A DNA stretch of 13,685 nt from Patescibacteria group bacterium (GTDB taxonomy: Bacteria > Patescibacteriota > Microgenomatia > UBA1406 > GWC2-37-13): contig CALRFM010000017.1 of assembly GCA_943356515.1 (NCBI GenBank), positions 1 through 13,685 of the forward strand, in the 5' to 3' direction. Below, one piece after another: positions 7,801 to 13,685 of this stretch. A model generated the notes under the pieces. It had not been told where the DNA came from, did not search any database, and saw only the letters and a program-made list of their open reading frames with translations. Numbering within the stretch: position 1 is the stretch's first letter; the number at the start of each line of letters is the position of its first letter. Both the position numbers and the translations under genes were made by a program.

Positions 7801-8226
7801 TTAGTTTGTATGTTTTTTGATGAATTCTGCTGGAGAAATGACATGAGTTAATGTTTTTATGTGCGTAAAATGTTTGATATTCCCCGTAATAAAGAAATCT
7901 GGATTACTCTCCAGAATAGTGGCAATAAAAATATTGTCAGATGTATCTATTGATTGGTATTGCAATGGAATCGTTGGAGCGGGTATTACTATAGTAGATG
8001 TTTGGTTTATGATCAATAAGAATTTCTTGAATGTTTGCAGTGAAAAATAATGACGAAATTTATCTCTTCTCCCTACTGATTCTACTTCTTTCAAAATATT
8101 CTGTGAGGTAATATGCAAAAACTCATCATTTATAAGCATGTCAATTATCTTACTGCTGGATCCAGACGAAATGAGCGCAGAAATCAATATGTTAGTATCA
8201 AGTATTACCGTAGGATACGAGATCAT
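7801..8226 (-). CDS. PIN-domain ribonuclease, probable toxin
   Basis: A 141-residue PIN-fold protein resembling the COG1569-type putative toxin family. Metal-binding acidic residues are D10 (VILDTNI), E47 (ILKEVES), D94 and D97 (SIDTSDNIFIATILE). Motif 4, usually TGD, reads TGN here (N116, in FFITGNIKHF), a substitution I believe occurs in part of this family. PIN toxins cleave RNA in a Mg2+-dependent way. The gene starts 6 nt after the stop of the small coiled-coil protein gene and ends 9 nt before the nucleotidyltransferase gene, so the three are likely one transcript. The placement of a small gene directly upstream is typical of antitoxin-toxin order. No Shine-Dalgarno sequence precedes the ATG. 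Confidence 0.92.
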   Translation of the reverse strand: MISYPTVILDTNILISALISSGSSSKIIDMLINDEFLHITSQNILKEVESVGRRDKFRHYFSLQTFKKFLLIINQTSTIVIPAPTIPLQYQSIDTSDNIFIATILESNPDFFITGNIKHFTHIKTLTHVISPAEFIKKHTN

Positions 8227-8232
8227 ATTGTA

Positions 8233-8439
8233 TTAGGATGTGTACATTTTTTGTCTTTCTTTGTTGACAAGGTTTATTGCTTTCTTATCTGAGAGTGTCT
8301 GATTAAAACCACCTTTTAAAGCAGTGTATTGTTGTGTTACTTTCTTTTTTTCCCCAGCAGAGAGAATGGTAAGTTTTTTTAACTCTTTTATTTGCTGTTC
8401 AATAGTATTAATTTTTTCTAAAATAGCGATTGTTTGCAT
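8233..8439 (-). CDS. Small coiled-coil protein, candidate antitoxin of the PIN toxin
   Basis: A 68-residue, strongly charged protein beginning MQTIAILEKINTIEQQIKEL, with a heptad-like helical segment over residues 3-25 and a Lys-rich C-terminal half. No known DNA-binding fold is evident. I chose the ATG at 8439. A longer reading from TTG at 8475 would start inside the -35 box and run through the -10, whereas the ATG lies seven bases after a perfect TATAAT. It is the first gene of the operon with the PIN and nucleotidyltransferase genes. Position and size make it a candidate antitoxin that masks the PIN protein; this is inference, since the sequence itself was not recognised. Confidence 0.7.
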   Translation of the reverse strand: MQTIAILEKINTIEQQIKELKKLTILSAGEKKKVTQQYTALKGGFNQTLSDKKAINLVNKERQKMYTS

Positions 8440-8446
8440 ATGTCGT

Positions 8447-8475
8447 ATTATATCTCTGATTTTCACCCATTGCAA
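8447..8475 (-). promoter_or_regulatory. Promoter of the toxin-antitoxin-like operon (leaderless)
   Basis: On the minus strand TTGCAA (8475-8470) is followed after 17 bp by a perfect TATAAT (8452-8447). Seven bases then separate the -10 from the ATG at 8439, so the mRNA should begin at or beside the start codon. The -35 hexamer is the same six base pairs used by the divergent promoter. Confidence 0.75.
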
Positions 8476-8477
8476 TA
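8467..8477. repeat. 11-bp direct repeat, right copy
   Basis: CCATTGCAATA, identical to 7459-7469. It contains the 8-bp palindrome ATTGCAAT (8469-8476), and hence the -35 hexamer shared by two divergent promoters. It marks the promoter side of the toxin-antitoxin-like operon. Confidence 0.45.
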
Positions 8478-8499
8478 GTTCTTCTAGGATGGGTATAAT
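8470..8499 (+). promoter_or_regulatory. Promoter of the VirB2-like fusion gene (leaderless)
   Basis: TTGCAA (8470-8475), 18 bp, then a perfect TATAAT (8494-8499), with six bases to the ATG at 8506. An AGAGG touches the ATG directly with no spacer, too close to act as a normal ribosome binding site. Together with the -10 position this argues for leaderless translation. Confidence 0.75.
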
Positions 8500-8505
8500 G
8501 AGAGG

Positions 8506-10053
8506 ATGAGAACGTTAAGTCTGATTATTCTATTCTTATTTTTATTACTGCCTTCAAAATCAATTTTTGCTCAAACGACACCCTCATGTGCTCTATTAAT
8601 TGGTGCTGAGATACAACGTGTAAGTAATAATATTCCTATTCCATTGACTTGTGGAGGAGATGAAACGAGAGATGCGTGTTTTGTGCGATATTATCAAGAT
8701 GTAATTGTATCAAAAAATTCATCCTGTTCTGAGGTACCAAACAATAATTCTACTTTTGAATTTGGATTATATGAAGAACTAAGAACAAAGTTTATTGAAA
8801 ACAGATCAATTGGTGCAACACCTACTCCCCCACCCATAAGTGACTTTTCTCAGTTAGAAGGTGCACTCAGCAGTTATACACACAGTATCGATCAGACTGT
8901 TGCAGGATCTATTGGCGGTCCGTGTCTTGCAGGAAATATTGAACTAGGCATTGACCCTATAGACGATTTTTCTACAGATATTAAGGGAGAAAGTCAAAGT
9001 GGTTTGATAAAAAACATACTAGAAAATGCTAAGAAAAACTTAGTAAAATTAACGCAGTCGGGGATGCATTATTGGAATACGATACGTGGTAGTGTGGTGT
9101 CTACAGATTTTTGTCCAGTAGATAAAGATCAAGCGATACCAGTATTTTCTACAGATACGGGAGGTATTGTATTCAGTAATGATCATATAAAAGCTGCAAG
9201 TGGTAAATCGGATGAAGAATTGGATGCATTAGTAACTACGGAGGGAGGATTTACATCAGGTCACAGACGTGCAATTGCTGCATTTAGGCTCTTAAAATCT
9301 ACTACGGAATTGGATGTCTATCAAAGAGCACGAGCGTTTGAATCAATAGAAGAGAGACTTAGTAGTGAGCCACCTATCAGCTGTGAATGTAAAGATCGAG
9401 TCCAATACGCAGAAGATCTACAAAGACAAAGAGGCAGTCTGAATTCAATTGACAGTATTTTAGCTAATAAATCAAAGAATAATAAAGAGCCATCAGTTTT
9501 GGGTATTACGGTAAGAGGAAAAGACTATCCCTTTTCTGAAATAGATGATATTTGGGGTATCAACTTGCGTGGCAATCAAGAATTACGTGAAAATTATTGC
9601 GAAGACCTAAGCACCGATGAGAGAGTAAAAAAATATAATAGTGATGATCCAGATATATGTTATCAAAAATTAGGGGACACTTATTTGAGCGCAAAACAAT
9701 CATGTGGATCACTTCTATCTCTTGATGATCACGAAGAAGAACATATGAAATGCCTACAGTGTTCGTGGCTTGATAGTGGGGCATGGACTGCAATAGGTTG
9801 TATACATTCTGATTTTTCCAAGACAGTTGAGCGATTATTTACTATTGCTTTAGGCTTTGGTGGACTAAGCGCACTTGGGTGTATTATCTATGCAACATTC
9901 CTTATGCAGACTTCAGCAGGTAACCCAGAGAAGACCAAAAAAGCTCAAGAGCTTATTACTTCGTGTATAGCAGGACTCATACTTATCATATTCTCTGTGT
10001 TTATCCTGCGAGTTCTAGGAGTAGATATACTACGGATACCGGGATTCAATTAG
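8506..10053 (+). CDS. Secreted Cys-rich ectodomain fused to VirB2/TrbC-like pilin module
   Basis: A 515-residue protein with a clear signal peptide (hydrophobic core about 4-16, likely cleavage near residue 23 after FAQ). A long exported region of about 410 residues contains 14 cysteines (28, 49, 58, 74, 140, 203, 293, 295, 365, 385, 400, 416, 419, 432). The end is a two-helix membrane module: helix at about 442-467, a short loop with the SAGNPEKTKKAQE motif at 470-482, and a second helix at about 483-505, ending LGVDILRIPGF. This C-terminal module has the layout of VirB2/TrbC pilins and of the CPR proteins annotated as pilins. The even number of exported cysteines suggests disulfides. It has its own leaderless promoter, and its stop overlaps that of the convergent VirB6-like gene. 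The ectodomain is unrecognised; it might be an adhesin or a surface cap. The pilin likeness is strong, the fusion's role is inference. Confidence 0.85.
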   Translation: MRTLSLIILFLFLLLPSKSIFAQTTPSCALLIGAEIQRVSNNIPIPLTCGGDETRDACFVRYYQDVIVSKNSSCSEVPNNNSTFEFGLYEELRTKFIENRSIGATPTPPPISDFSQLEGALSSYTHSIDQTVAGSIGGPCLAGNIELGIDPIDDFSTDIKGESQSGLIKNILENAKKNLVKLTQSGMHYWNTIRGSVVSTDFCPVDKDQAIPVFSTDTGGIVFSNDHIKAASGKSDEELDALVTTEGGFTSGHRRAIAAFRLLKSTTELDVYQRARAFESIEERLSSEPPISCECKDRVQYAEDLQRQRGSLNSIDSILANKSKNNKEPSVLGITVRGKDYPFSEIDDIWGINLRGNQELRENYCEDLSTDERVKKYNSDDPDICYQKLGDTYLSAKQSCGSLLSLDDHEEEHMKCLQCSWLDSGAWTAIGCIHSDFSKTVERLFTIALGFGGLSALGCIIYATFLMQTSAGNPEKTKKAQELITSCIAGLILIIFSVFILRVLGVDILRIPGFN

Positions 10054-11759
10054 GACGTTCCTCCTTTTTTCTTACCAAAAAGCTTATTGAATCCAAGGGT
10101 GTGAAATATACCTTGTGGCTCACGGTAATTAACTCCCATAATGGTATGTTTCGTATTTTGAACAGAAGATGCGGCTCCCATAGCTGCTCCAAATATACCC
10201 AGTCCAGCAAAGTAGGTACCAAGTCCAATATTAAGGGGTGATTCAGACACACCTATAAAGCCTTTAATCATCTTAATAAAATCCGGTATTAATAGAACAA
10301 GTCCAAGTGCAATTATAGTATTGAACTCTTCTGCCTGCATGCCGTAGAGAAAAGGTAAGCGAAGTGTTGTTTCATTTCCCTGACCAAATATTGAAAGTGC
10401 AGCGAATTCAGGACTGTTGTTGCTTGCAGCAAGTATGGCATTCCCAACAATCATGATCGTTATTACTGTTGGAAAAGTAGACAATTCGCCAATGAGATTT
10501 TTAAACCACCACCCTATGTTTCCATTTCCAGGAATAACACTTAGTAGGAGGATAATGGGAGAAAATATAATATAGATAAGTATTTTAATGTAAGATGCAA
10601 GAAGCATAAAAAAAATGCGGAACATAAATAATAGAATAGTGAGCATAATAATAAGGCCAAATATAATCCCTGGTCCATATACTACAAAAAATGCTATTAA
10701 TATAACCCACAGTCCAAGTGGTATTAGTCCTGTCAACCCTCCAGAGCTATTACCTAATATAGCAATGTTGTAGAAAGACTCTGCAGATTTTCTGACGGGT
10801 TCAATCAAGTTTCCTGAATATGCCATTGCAGCAGGAATTATGATAAAGTTGGTCATAGTTTGTACAACAGAGGGAAGTATTTTATAAAGAGCAAACCCTG
10901 TTGTCATAAATGACCCGCCTCCATCGGGCCATAATTCGCCAAAGCTCGCATATCTATATTCAGAAATTGCTTCTGCAAGAGATCGTTTTCCTTGGAAATT
11001 TGCCACACCGCTCTGGGCGTAGTCTGCGATGTTTCCAATATCGTAGAGGAGTCCCACAATAATAGCTATGAATCCATACATAAGATCGATAAGAAATCCT
11101 GCAATGGGGAATGAAAAAGTAATCATAAGAAGCGCGATAACTATTCGAGGTAGGGCGCTCTCTATACTTATTGCGGTTTGGCCACCACCATTACTTCTAA
11201 ACATAATCATGAACCCAATTACAAGAATAAAAATTACGAGTAAAAGATATGATATATCTCTAAAGAGTTTCCAAATAGGCATGTACCCTTGTATGGAAGC
11301 AAAGCCTGTTCCAGTAGCAGCATAGGTACTTGGGATAAACCCTGCATCCTGCAAAGAATTATTGAGCCATACCATACCAGATGCGGGAGGGTTAGCATAT
11401 GGTGTTGCTATCCAACTGGAAACTTTACCAAATAAGCTGTTTTGAAAATTATCTTCTCCATCCTTTAGGTCATCAGAACAAGCTTCTCCTGAAGTCAAAC
11501 ATAACCATCCACGATACATCATGGATTGCATTTTTCCAGTGTCACTAATATCTTGAGACAATTGTTCGACATTTAGATGTATTTGTTGCCGTTGATATTT
11601 GAGGATCTTTGCTTGATTTATTTTAGGTCGGTCTTTTTGTATAAAGTAACTAAACAAGAGTATTACCGCTGAAAATACTGTAATGACTATAACTGCCTTA
11701 CGTACAAATGAGAAGGTATTTTTGACTGTTTGTAATGCATATGAAAGCAGCGGGTTCAT
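10050..11759 (-). CDS. VirB6/TrbL-like polytopic type IV secretion membrane protein
   Basis: A 569-residue integral membrane protein. Hydrophobic segments lie at about 22-40, 168-187, 203-240 (probably two), 345-408 (probably three), 428-446, 481-500 and 515-531. A loop at 41-165 carries two cysteines (87, 94), and the C-terminus is basic (FGKKKGGTS). The stretch around 182-228 (GFMIMFRSN, then SALPRIVIALLMITFSFPIAG) is of a kind I associate with CPR VirB6/TrbL-type proteins, the channel component of the inner-membrane complex in type IV secretion. Its own promoter lies at 11766-11795, with the ATG at the predicted transcription start. It follows the bitopic-protein gene by 32 nt on the same strand and converges on the VirB2-like gene with stop codons sharing bases (TTAG at 10050-10053). 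Function by family resemblance only. Confidence 0.8.
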   Translation of the reverse strand: MNPLLSYALQTVKNTFSFVRKAVIVITVFSAVILLFSYFIQKDRPKINQAKILKYQRQQIHLNVEQLSQDISDTGKMQSMMYRGWLCLTSGEACSDDLKDGEDNFQNSLFGKVSSWIATPYANPPASGMVWLNNSLQDAGFIPSTYAATGTGFASIQGYMPIWKLFRDISYLLLVIFILVIGFMIMFRSNGGGQTAISIESALPRIVIALLMITFSFPIAGFLIDLMYGFIAIIVGLLYDIGNIADYAQSGVANFQGKRSLAEAISEYRYASFGELWPDGGGSFMTTGFALYKILPSVVQTMTNFIIIPAAMAYSGNLIEPVRKSAESFYNIAILGNSSGGLTGLIPLGLWVILIAFFVVYGPGIIFGLIIMLTILLFMFRIFFMLLASYIKILIYIIFSPIILLLSVIPGNGNIGWWFKNLIGELSTFPTVITIMIVGNAILAASNNSPEFAALSIFGQGNETTLRLPFLYGMQAEEFNTIIALGLVLLIPDFIKMIKGFIGVSESPLNIGLGTYFAGLGIFGAAMGAASSVQNTKHTIMGVNYREPQGIFHTLGFNKLFGKKKGGTS

Positions 11760-11765
11760 ACTATC

Positions 11766-11795
11766 ATTCTATATGAATTTTGGATCTAAAGTCAA
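11766..11795 (-). promoter_or_regulatory. Promoter of the VirB6-like gene (leaderless)
   Basis: On the minus strand TTGACT (11795-11790) is followed after 18 bp by TAGAAT (11771-11766), five of six matches each. Six bases then separate it from the ATG at 11759. The -35 overlaps the TGA stop of the upstream gene, so the operon can feed into this gene or the gene can be expressed alone. Confidence 0.65.
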
Positions 11796-12226
11796 CGAGA
11801 GATATATTCATTTTCATACTGATGTGGCAGCTCTTTTGGCTTAAGCGATCGATAGTCTGTACGAAAATCATTTATATTCAATCCGAGTGATGCAACATAT
11901 TGAATGTAGTCTCTTTCAGCACTCTCCTTTTCTCCATTGAAGTAAATAATAAATGTACCTGATTTAGGACGAAACTTTATGGTTGACTCGTTTACTTTTA
12001 TTGGATATTCCAGATTAGGAAGCATATTTGGAAGAACTGTAGGATAGGGAGAAAATACTATTTCAGTAGGAATAGTAGTAAGCTTATCTTTAGAAGGAGT
12101 ATTTGGAATATTCTTATTATTTATTCGAAGAAATACTTGAATAAGAATAATCAGAATGATGACCAGTATAACTAGTCCTATTATTATTTCTTTTGAATGT
12201 CGTATAAACAATGGTAATAATTTCAT
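11792..12226 (-). CDS. Bitopic membrane protein, downstream member of a related pair (144 aa)
   Basis: Unrecognised by name. The basic N-terminus (MKLLPLFIRHSKE) is followed by one membrane segment at about 13-34, a Pro/Thr/Ser-rich spacer, and a small alpha-beta-like domain at about 73-121: YPIKVNE, then TFIIYF, then an ERDYIQYV helix and LGLNINDF. The N-in, C-out orientation fits the positive-inside rule. The C-terminal domain resembles that of the 150-residue protein encoded two genes upstream (13110-13562), so the two look like paralogues. I chose the ATG at 12226, two bases after the previous stop; a TTG at 12241 would give five extra residues and a 13-nt overlap. Position in the secretion-like cluster suggests an envelope component. 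Confidence 0.75.
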   Translation of the reverse strand: MKLLPLFIRHSKEIIIGLVILVIILIILIQVFLRINNKNIPNTPSKDKLTTIPTEIVFSPYPTVLPNMLPNLEYPIKVNESTIKFRPKSGTFIIYFNGEKESAERDYIQYVASLGLNINDFRTDYRSLKPKELPHQYENEYISR

Positions 12227-12228
12227 AA

Positions 12229-13113
12229 TTATAAACTGCAATTATAAGCTAAATACTCACAATACGTTCTGTTTCCAAGCCGATCGTATTTGACGGTACA
12301 ATTTCCATAATATCTTGTGCCAGCGCGCATATATGCTTCATTTGTCCAATTCATATCTCTCGCAGCAGTACCACTATCTGTTTTAAGTTTTTTTGCTGCA
12401 GCATAAGTACTATCTAAGAGATTACATACATGTGGAGTGTGAGAGATGGATTCATATTGAGTTGCCGCATTACCATAGGTTACCCACGCATTTGGGCAGC
12501 TTTTTTGACAAGTAGTTACACCCTTACTATTTGTCCAGCAACATCTATTACAACTAGTACTACCTCTATCGTCAATTCCCATAGTCATTTGCATGTGTCC
12601 CGCTGCTGAACACGAATTCCATGGGCAGTTGGGAATACGGCCACCAGGCTGCGAATATTGATTTATTTGTGATTGAGAGTAATTGTAAACAGTTGGATAT
12701 TCTATATATGATACAGCCTCAATGACACACGATGGGACACCGACTTTATTCCCCACATATTCGTACAGTTGTTGTAATGCAGCAAATGACTGATCTATTG
12801 GCTTTCCATTTGGTGTCTGACTTGGAATAGGAGATGGGTTATAAGGAGTGTTCTCTGCTGGATTTTGTGGAGGTTGTTGATTATTGCTTTCTCCAATAGT
12901 AGGTTGAACATTTACTCCATCAGTATTAGTAATTCTCCATATTGCCTCCATCATATTTACTGCAGATTGCTTTAGCGTTTCATTCTTTCCTTTTTTGTCA
13001 GATCCAGATGAACTATACCCAGTTCCAGAGTCAAATTCTGCCCCCTTTGTCATTACAGGGAACGTAATGATTGACATAACGATCATGATGATTGTTAGAG
13101 TAGTAGTTTTCAT
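12229..13113 (-). CDS. Secreted lysozyme/lytic-transglycosylase-like protein, Cys-rich
   Basis: A 294-residue protein with a signal peptide (hydrophobic stretch about 5-21, likely cleavage after TKGA at 22-25). A low-complexity linker rich in Asn, Pro and Gln covers about 66-105. The catalytic-like domain from about 110 has an SLT/lysozyme pattern: a helix with IEAVSYIEYP where E138 is the likely catalytic glutamate, then SAAGHMQMTMG (169-179) in place of the usual G-MQ motif, and the C-terminal helix ARDMNWTNEAYMRAGTRYYG. Twelve cysteines (129, 163, 168, 188, 191, 192, 202, 206, 230, 272, 285, 292) suggest a disulfide-stabilised or metal-binding insert at 186-206. Such enzymes open peptidoglycan for type IV secretion (VirB1-like). 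Its start overlaps the upstream stop as ATGA. The enzyme class is inferred from motifs, and activity is not proven. Confidence 0.78.
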   Translation of the reverse strand: MKTTTLTIIMIVMSIITFPVMTKGAEFDSGTGYSSSGSDKKGKNETLKQSAVNMMEAIWRITNTDGVNVQPTIGESNNQQPPQNPAENTPYNPSPIPSQTPNGKPIDQSFAALQQLYEYVGNKVGVPSCVIEAVSYIEYPTVYNYSQSQINQYSQPGGRIPNCPWNSCSAAGHMQMTMGIDDRGSTSCNRCCWTNSKGVTTCQKSCPNAWVTYGNAATQYESISHTPHVCNLLDSTYAAAKKLKTDSGTAARDMNWTNEAYMRAGTRYYGNCTVKYDRLGNRTYCEYLAYNCSL

Positions 13114-13562
13114 GGACTTATTTGAATAGTTGTGAAATTAAACTCCCCAATGGGGATCCCAGCATAATTTTCTTGAATATATATATTAAATCTGCTTCGC
13201 GATGTATCGAGCGGTTCAGTAAGATACACATCGAATTTGGCAGTGGCATAGTTGTATATTATTTCAAATCCATTCCCTGTAACTGGGCTTGTGCGACGAA
13301 GGGCATTCATTTGTTCATATTTTATTTGTTCATCTGAACTAAAACCATCCCCGCCATATCCAGTAAACTCAAGTTCAGAAGGAATATTTTCTTGAGAAGG
13401 TTCGATTGTGGCTGGCTCTCCTGTAATTTCTGGTGATTTTGATGGCTCAGGTTCAGAAGTGCTGCTTTGAAAATTCTTACGGAGCAATACCATAAGACTA
13501 ATGATTAAAAGAAGACTGAAAAATAAGACAAGAATGATGATGAGATATTTTTTGTTATTCAT
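13110..13562 (-). CDS. Bitopic membrane protein, upstream member of a related pair (150 aa)
   Basis: Unrecognised by name. It has a short basic N-terminus (MNNKKY), one membrane segment at about 6-27, a Pro/Glu/Ser-rich spacer at about 32-65, and a C-terminal domain at about 92-141 with SPVTGNGFEIIYNY, AKFDVYL, a helix SRSRFNIYIQ and a closing IPIGEF. The pattern follows the 144-residue protein at 11792-12226. The stop overlaps the start of the transglycosylase-like gene (ATGA at 13113-13110), so the two are likely co-translated. It begins 3 nt after the stop of the gene at the window edge. No convincing promoter or Shine-Dalgarno sequence precedes it; a TATACC lies eight bases upstream but without a -35. 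Confidence 0.78.
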   Translation of the reverse strand: MNNKKYLIIILVLFFSLLLIISLMVLLRKNFQSSTSEPEPSKSPEITGEPATIEPSQENIPSELEFTGYGGDGFSSDEQIKYEQMNALRRTSPVTGNGFEIIYNYATAKFDVYLTEPLDTSRSRFNIYIQENYAGIPIGEFNFTTIQISP

Positions 13563-13565
13563 ATA

Positions 13566-13685
13566 TTAAGGGTATACTGCCAACGCACTTTTAATTTTGA
13601 AAGAAATATCTGCTTGTTTATAATTAATTGGAATAGTACTTCTGTTTCCATATGCTGAATCGAGTCCAATAACCTCGTATCCATC
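13566..13685 (-). CDS. C-terminal end of an upstream operon gene (cut by window edge)
   Basis: An open frame enters from the window's right edge and ends with TAA at 13568-13566, three bases before the ATG of the 150-residue protein gene. The visible 39 residues begin DGYEVIGLDSAYG and end ISFKIKSALAVYP, with a beta-strand-like alternation. Tight spacing and shared strand make it part of the same operon. Too little is visible to name it. Confidence 0.6.
   Translation of the reverse strand, partial: DGYEVIGLDSAYGNRSTIPINYKQADISFKIKSALAVYP

Noticed and set aside
8440..8475. TTG start at 8475 extending the candidate antitoxin by 12 residues
   Set aside because: The extension would be coded by the -35 and -10 boxes themselves; the ATG at 8439 sits at the predicted transcription start and gives a natural N-terminus.
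8501..8505. AGAGG as a Shine-Dalgarno sequence for the VirB2-like gene
   Set aside because: It abuts the ATG with zero spacing, and the -10 six bases upstream implies the transcript starts at the ATG.
12227..12252. Two TATAAT boxes on the minus strand just before the 144-residue protein gene
   Set aside because: One ends a single base before the ATG and the other has no -35 at 16-19 bp; the gene is two bases behind the previous stop, so operon read-through explains its expression.
13571..13583. TTGGCA and TATACC upstream of the 150-residue protein gene
   Set aside because: The two hexamers are separated by one base, so they cannot be a -35/-10 pair, and the stretch is coding sequence of the partial upstream gene.
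1..13685. UGA recoding as in Gracilibacteria or Absconditabacteria
   Set aside because: TGA ends khpB, the 57-residue gene and others at expected lengths, and tryptophans and glycines in conserved motifs use standard codons.

Overview
The window looks like a piece of a Candidate Phyla Radiation (Patescibacteria, probably Parcubacteria-like) genome. The reasons are an AT-rich, tightly packed layout; a minimal YidC and a KhpB/Jag protein without the usual N-terminal domain; a valyl-tRNA synthetase ending without the C-terminal coiled-coil arm; and a VirB2/VirB6-type secretion cluster of the style I associate with CPR genomes. The phylum is inference. The code is standard: TGA is a stop and tryptophan is TGG. 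No gene start has a usable Shine-Dalgarno sequence.

Left part (1-3282, + strand): the 3' part of valS, then yidC, khpB/jag and an overlapping 57-residue membrane-protein gene. The valS frame carries an in-frame, GC-rich, multi-hairpin palindromic element at about 1306-1403. Next comes a very large gene (3310-7455) for a 1381-residue, helix-rich, cysteine-free protein with a C-terminal membrane anchor. I do not recognise its function. Its promoter overlaps an operator-like palindrome.

Middle (7477-8439, - strand): a three-gene toxin-antitoxin-like operon, reading a 68-residue coiled-coil protein, a PIN-domain ribonuclease and a minimal nucleotidyltransferase. An identical 11-bp direct repeat brackets it.

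Right part (8506-13685): type IV secretion-like genes. A VirB2/TrbC-like membrane pilin module fused to a cysteine-rich ectodomain lies on the + strand. It converges, with overlapping stops, on a polytopic VirB6/TrbL-like gene on the - strand. Upstream of that, on the - strand, is a tight operon: the end of a gene cut by the window edge, a bitopic membrane protein, a secreted cysteine-rich lysozyme/transglycosylase-like protein, and a second bitopic protein resembling the first. Together they suggest an envelope-spanning secretion or DNA-uptake apparatus with its own wall-cutting enzyme.

Four starts (3310 +, 8506 +, 8439 -, 11759 -) each have a good -10 box ending 6-7 nt before the ATG and a -35 at 17-18 bp spacing, which predicts leaderless mRNAs. 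Two of these promoters diverge from one shared palindromic TTGCAA. No gene-free stretch exceeds 300 bases; no tRNA, rRNA, CRISPR array or transposase was seen.
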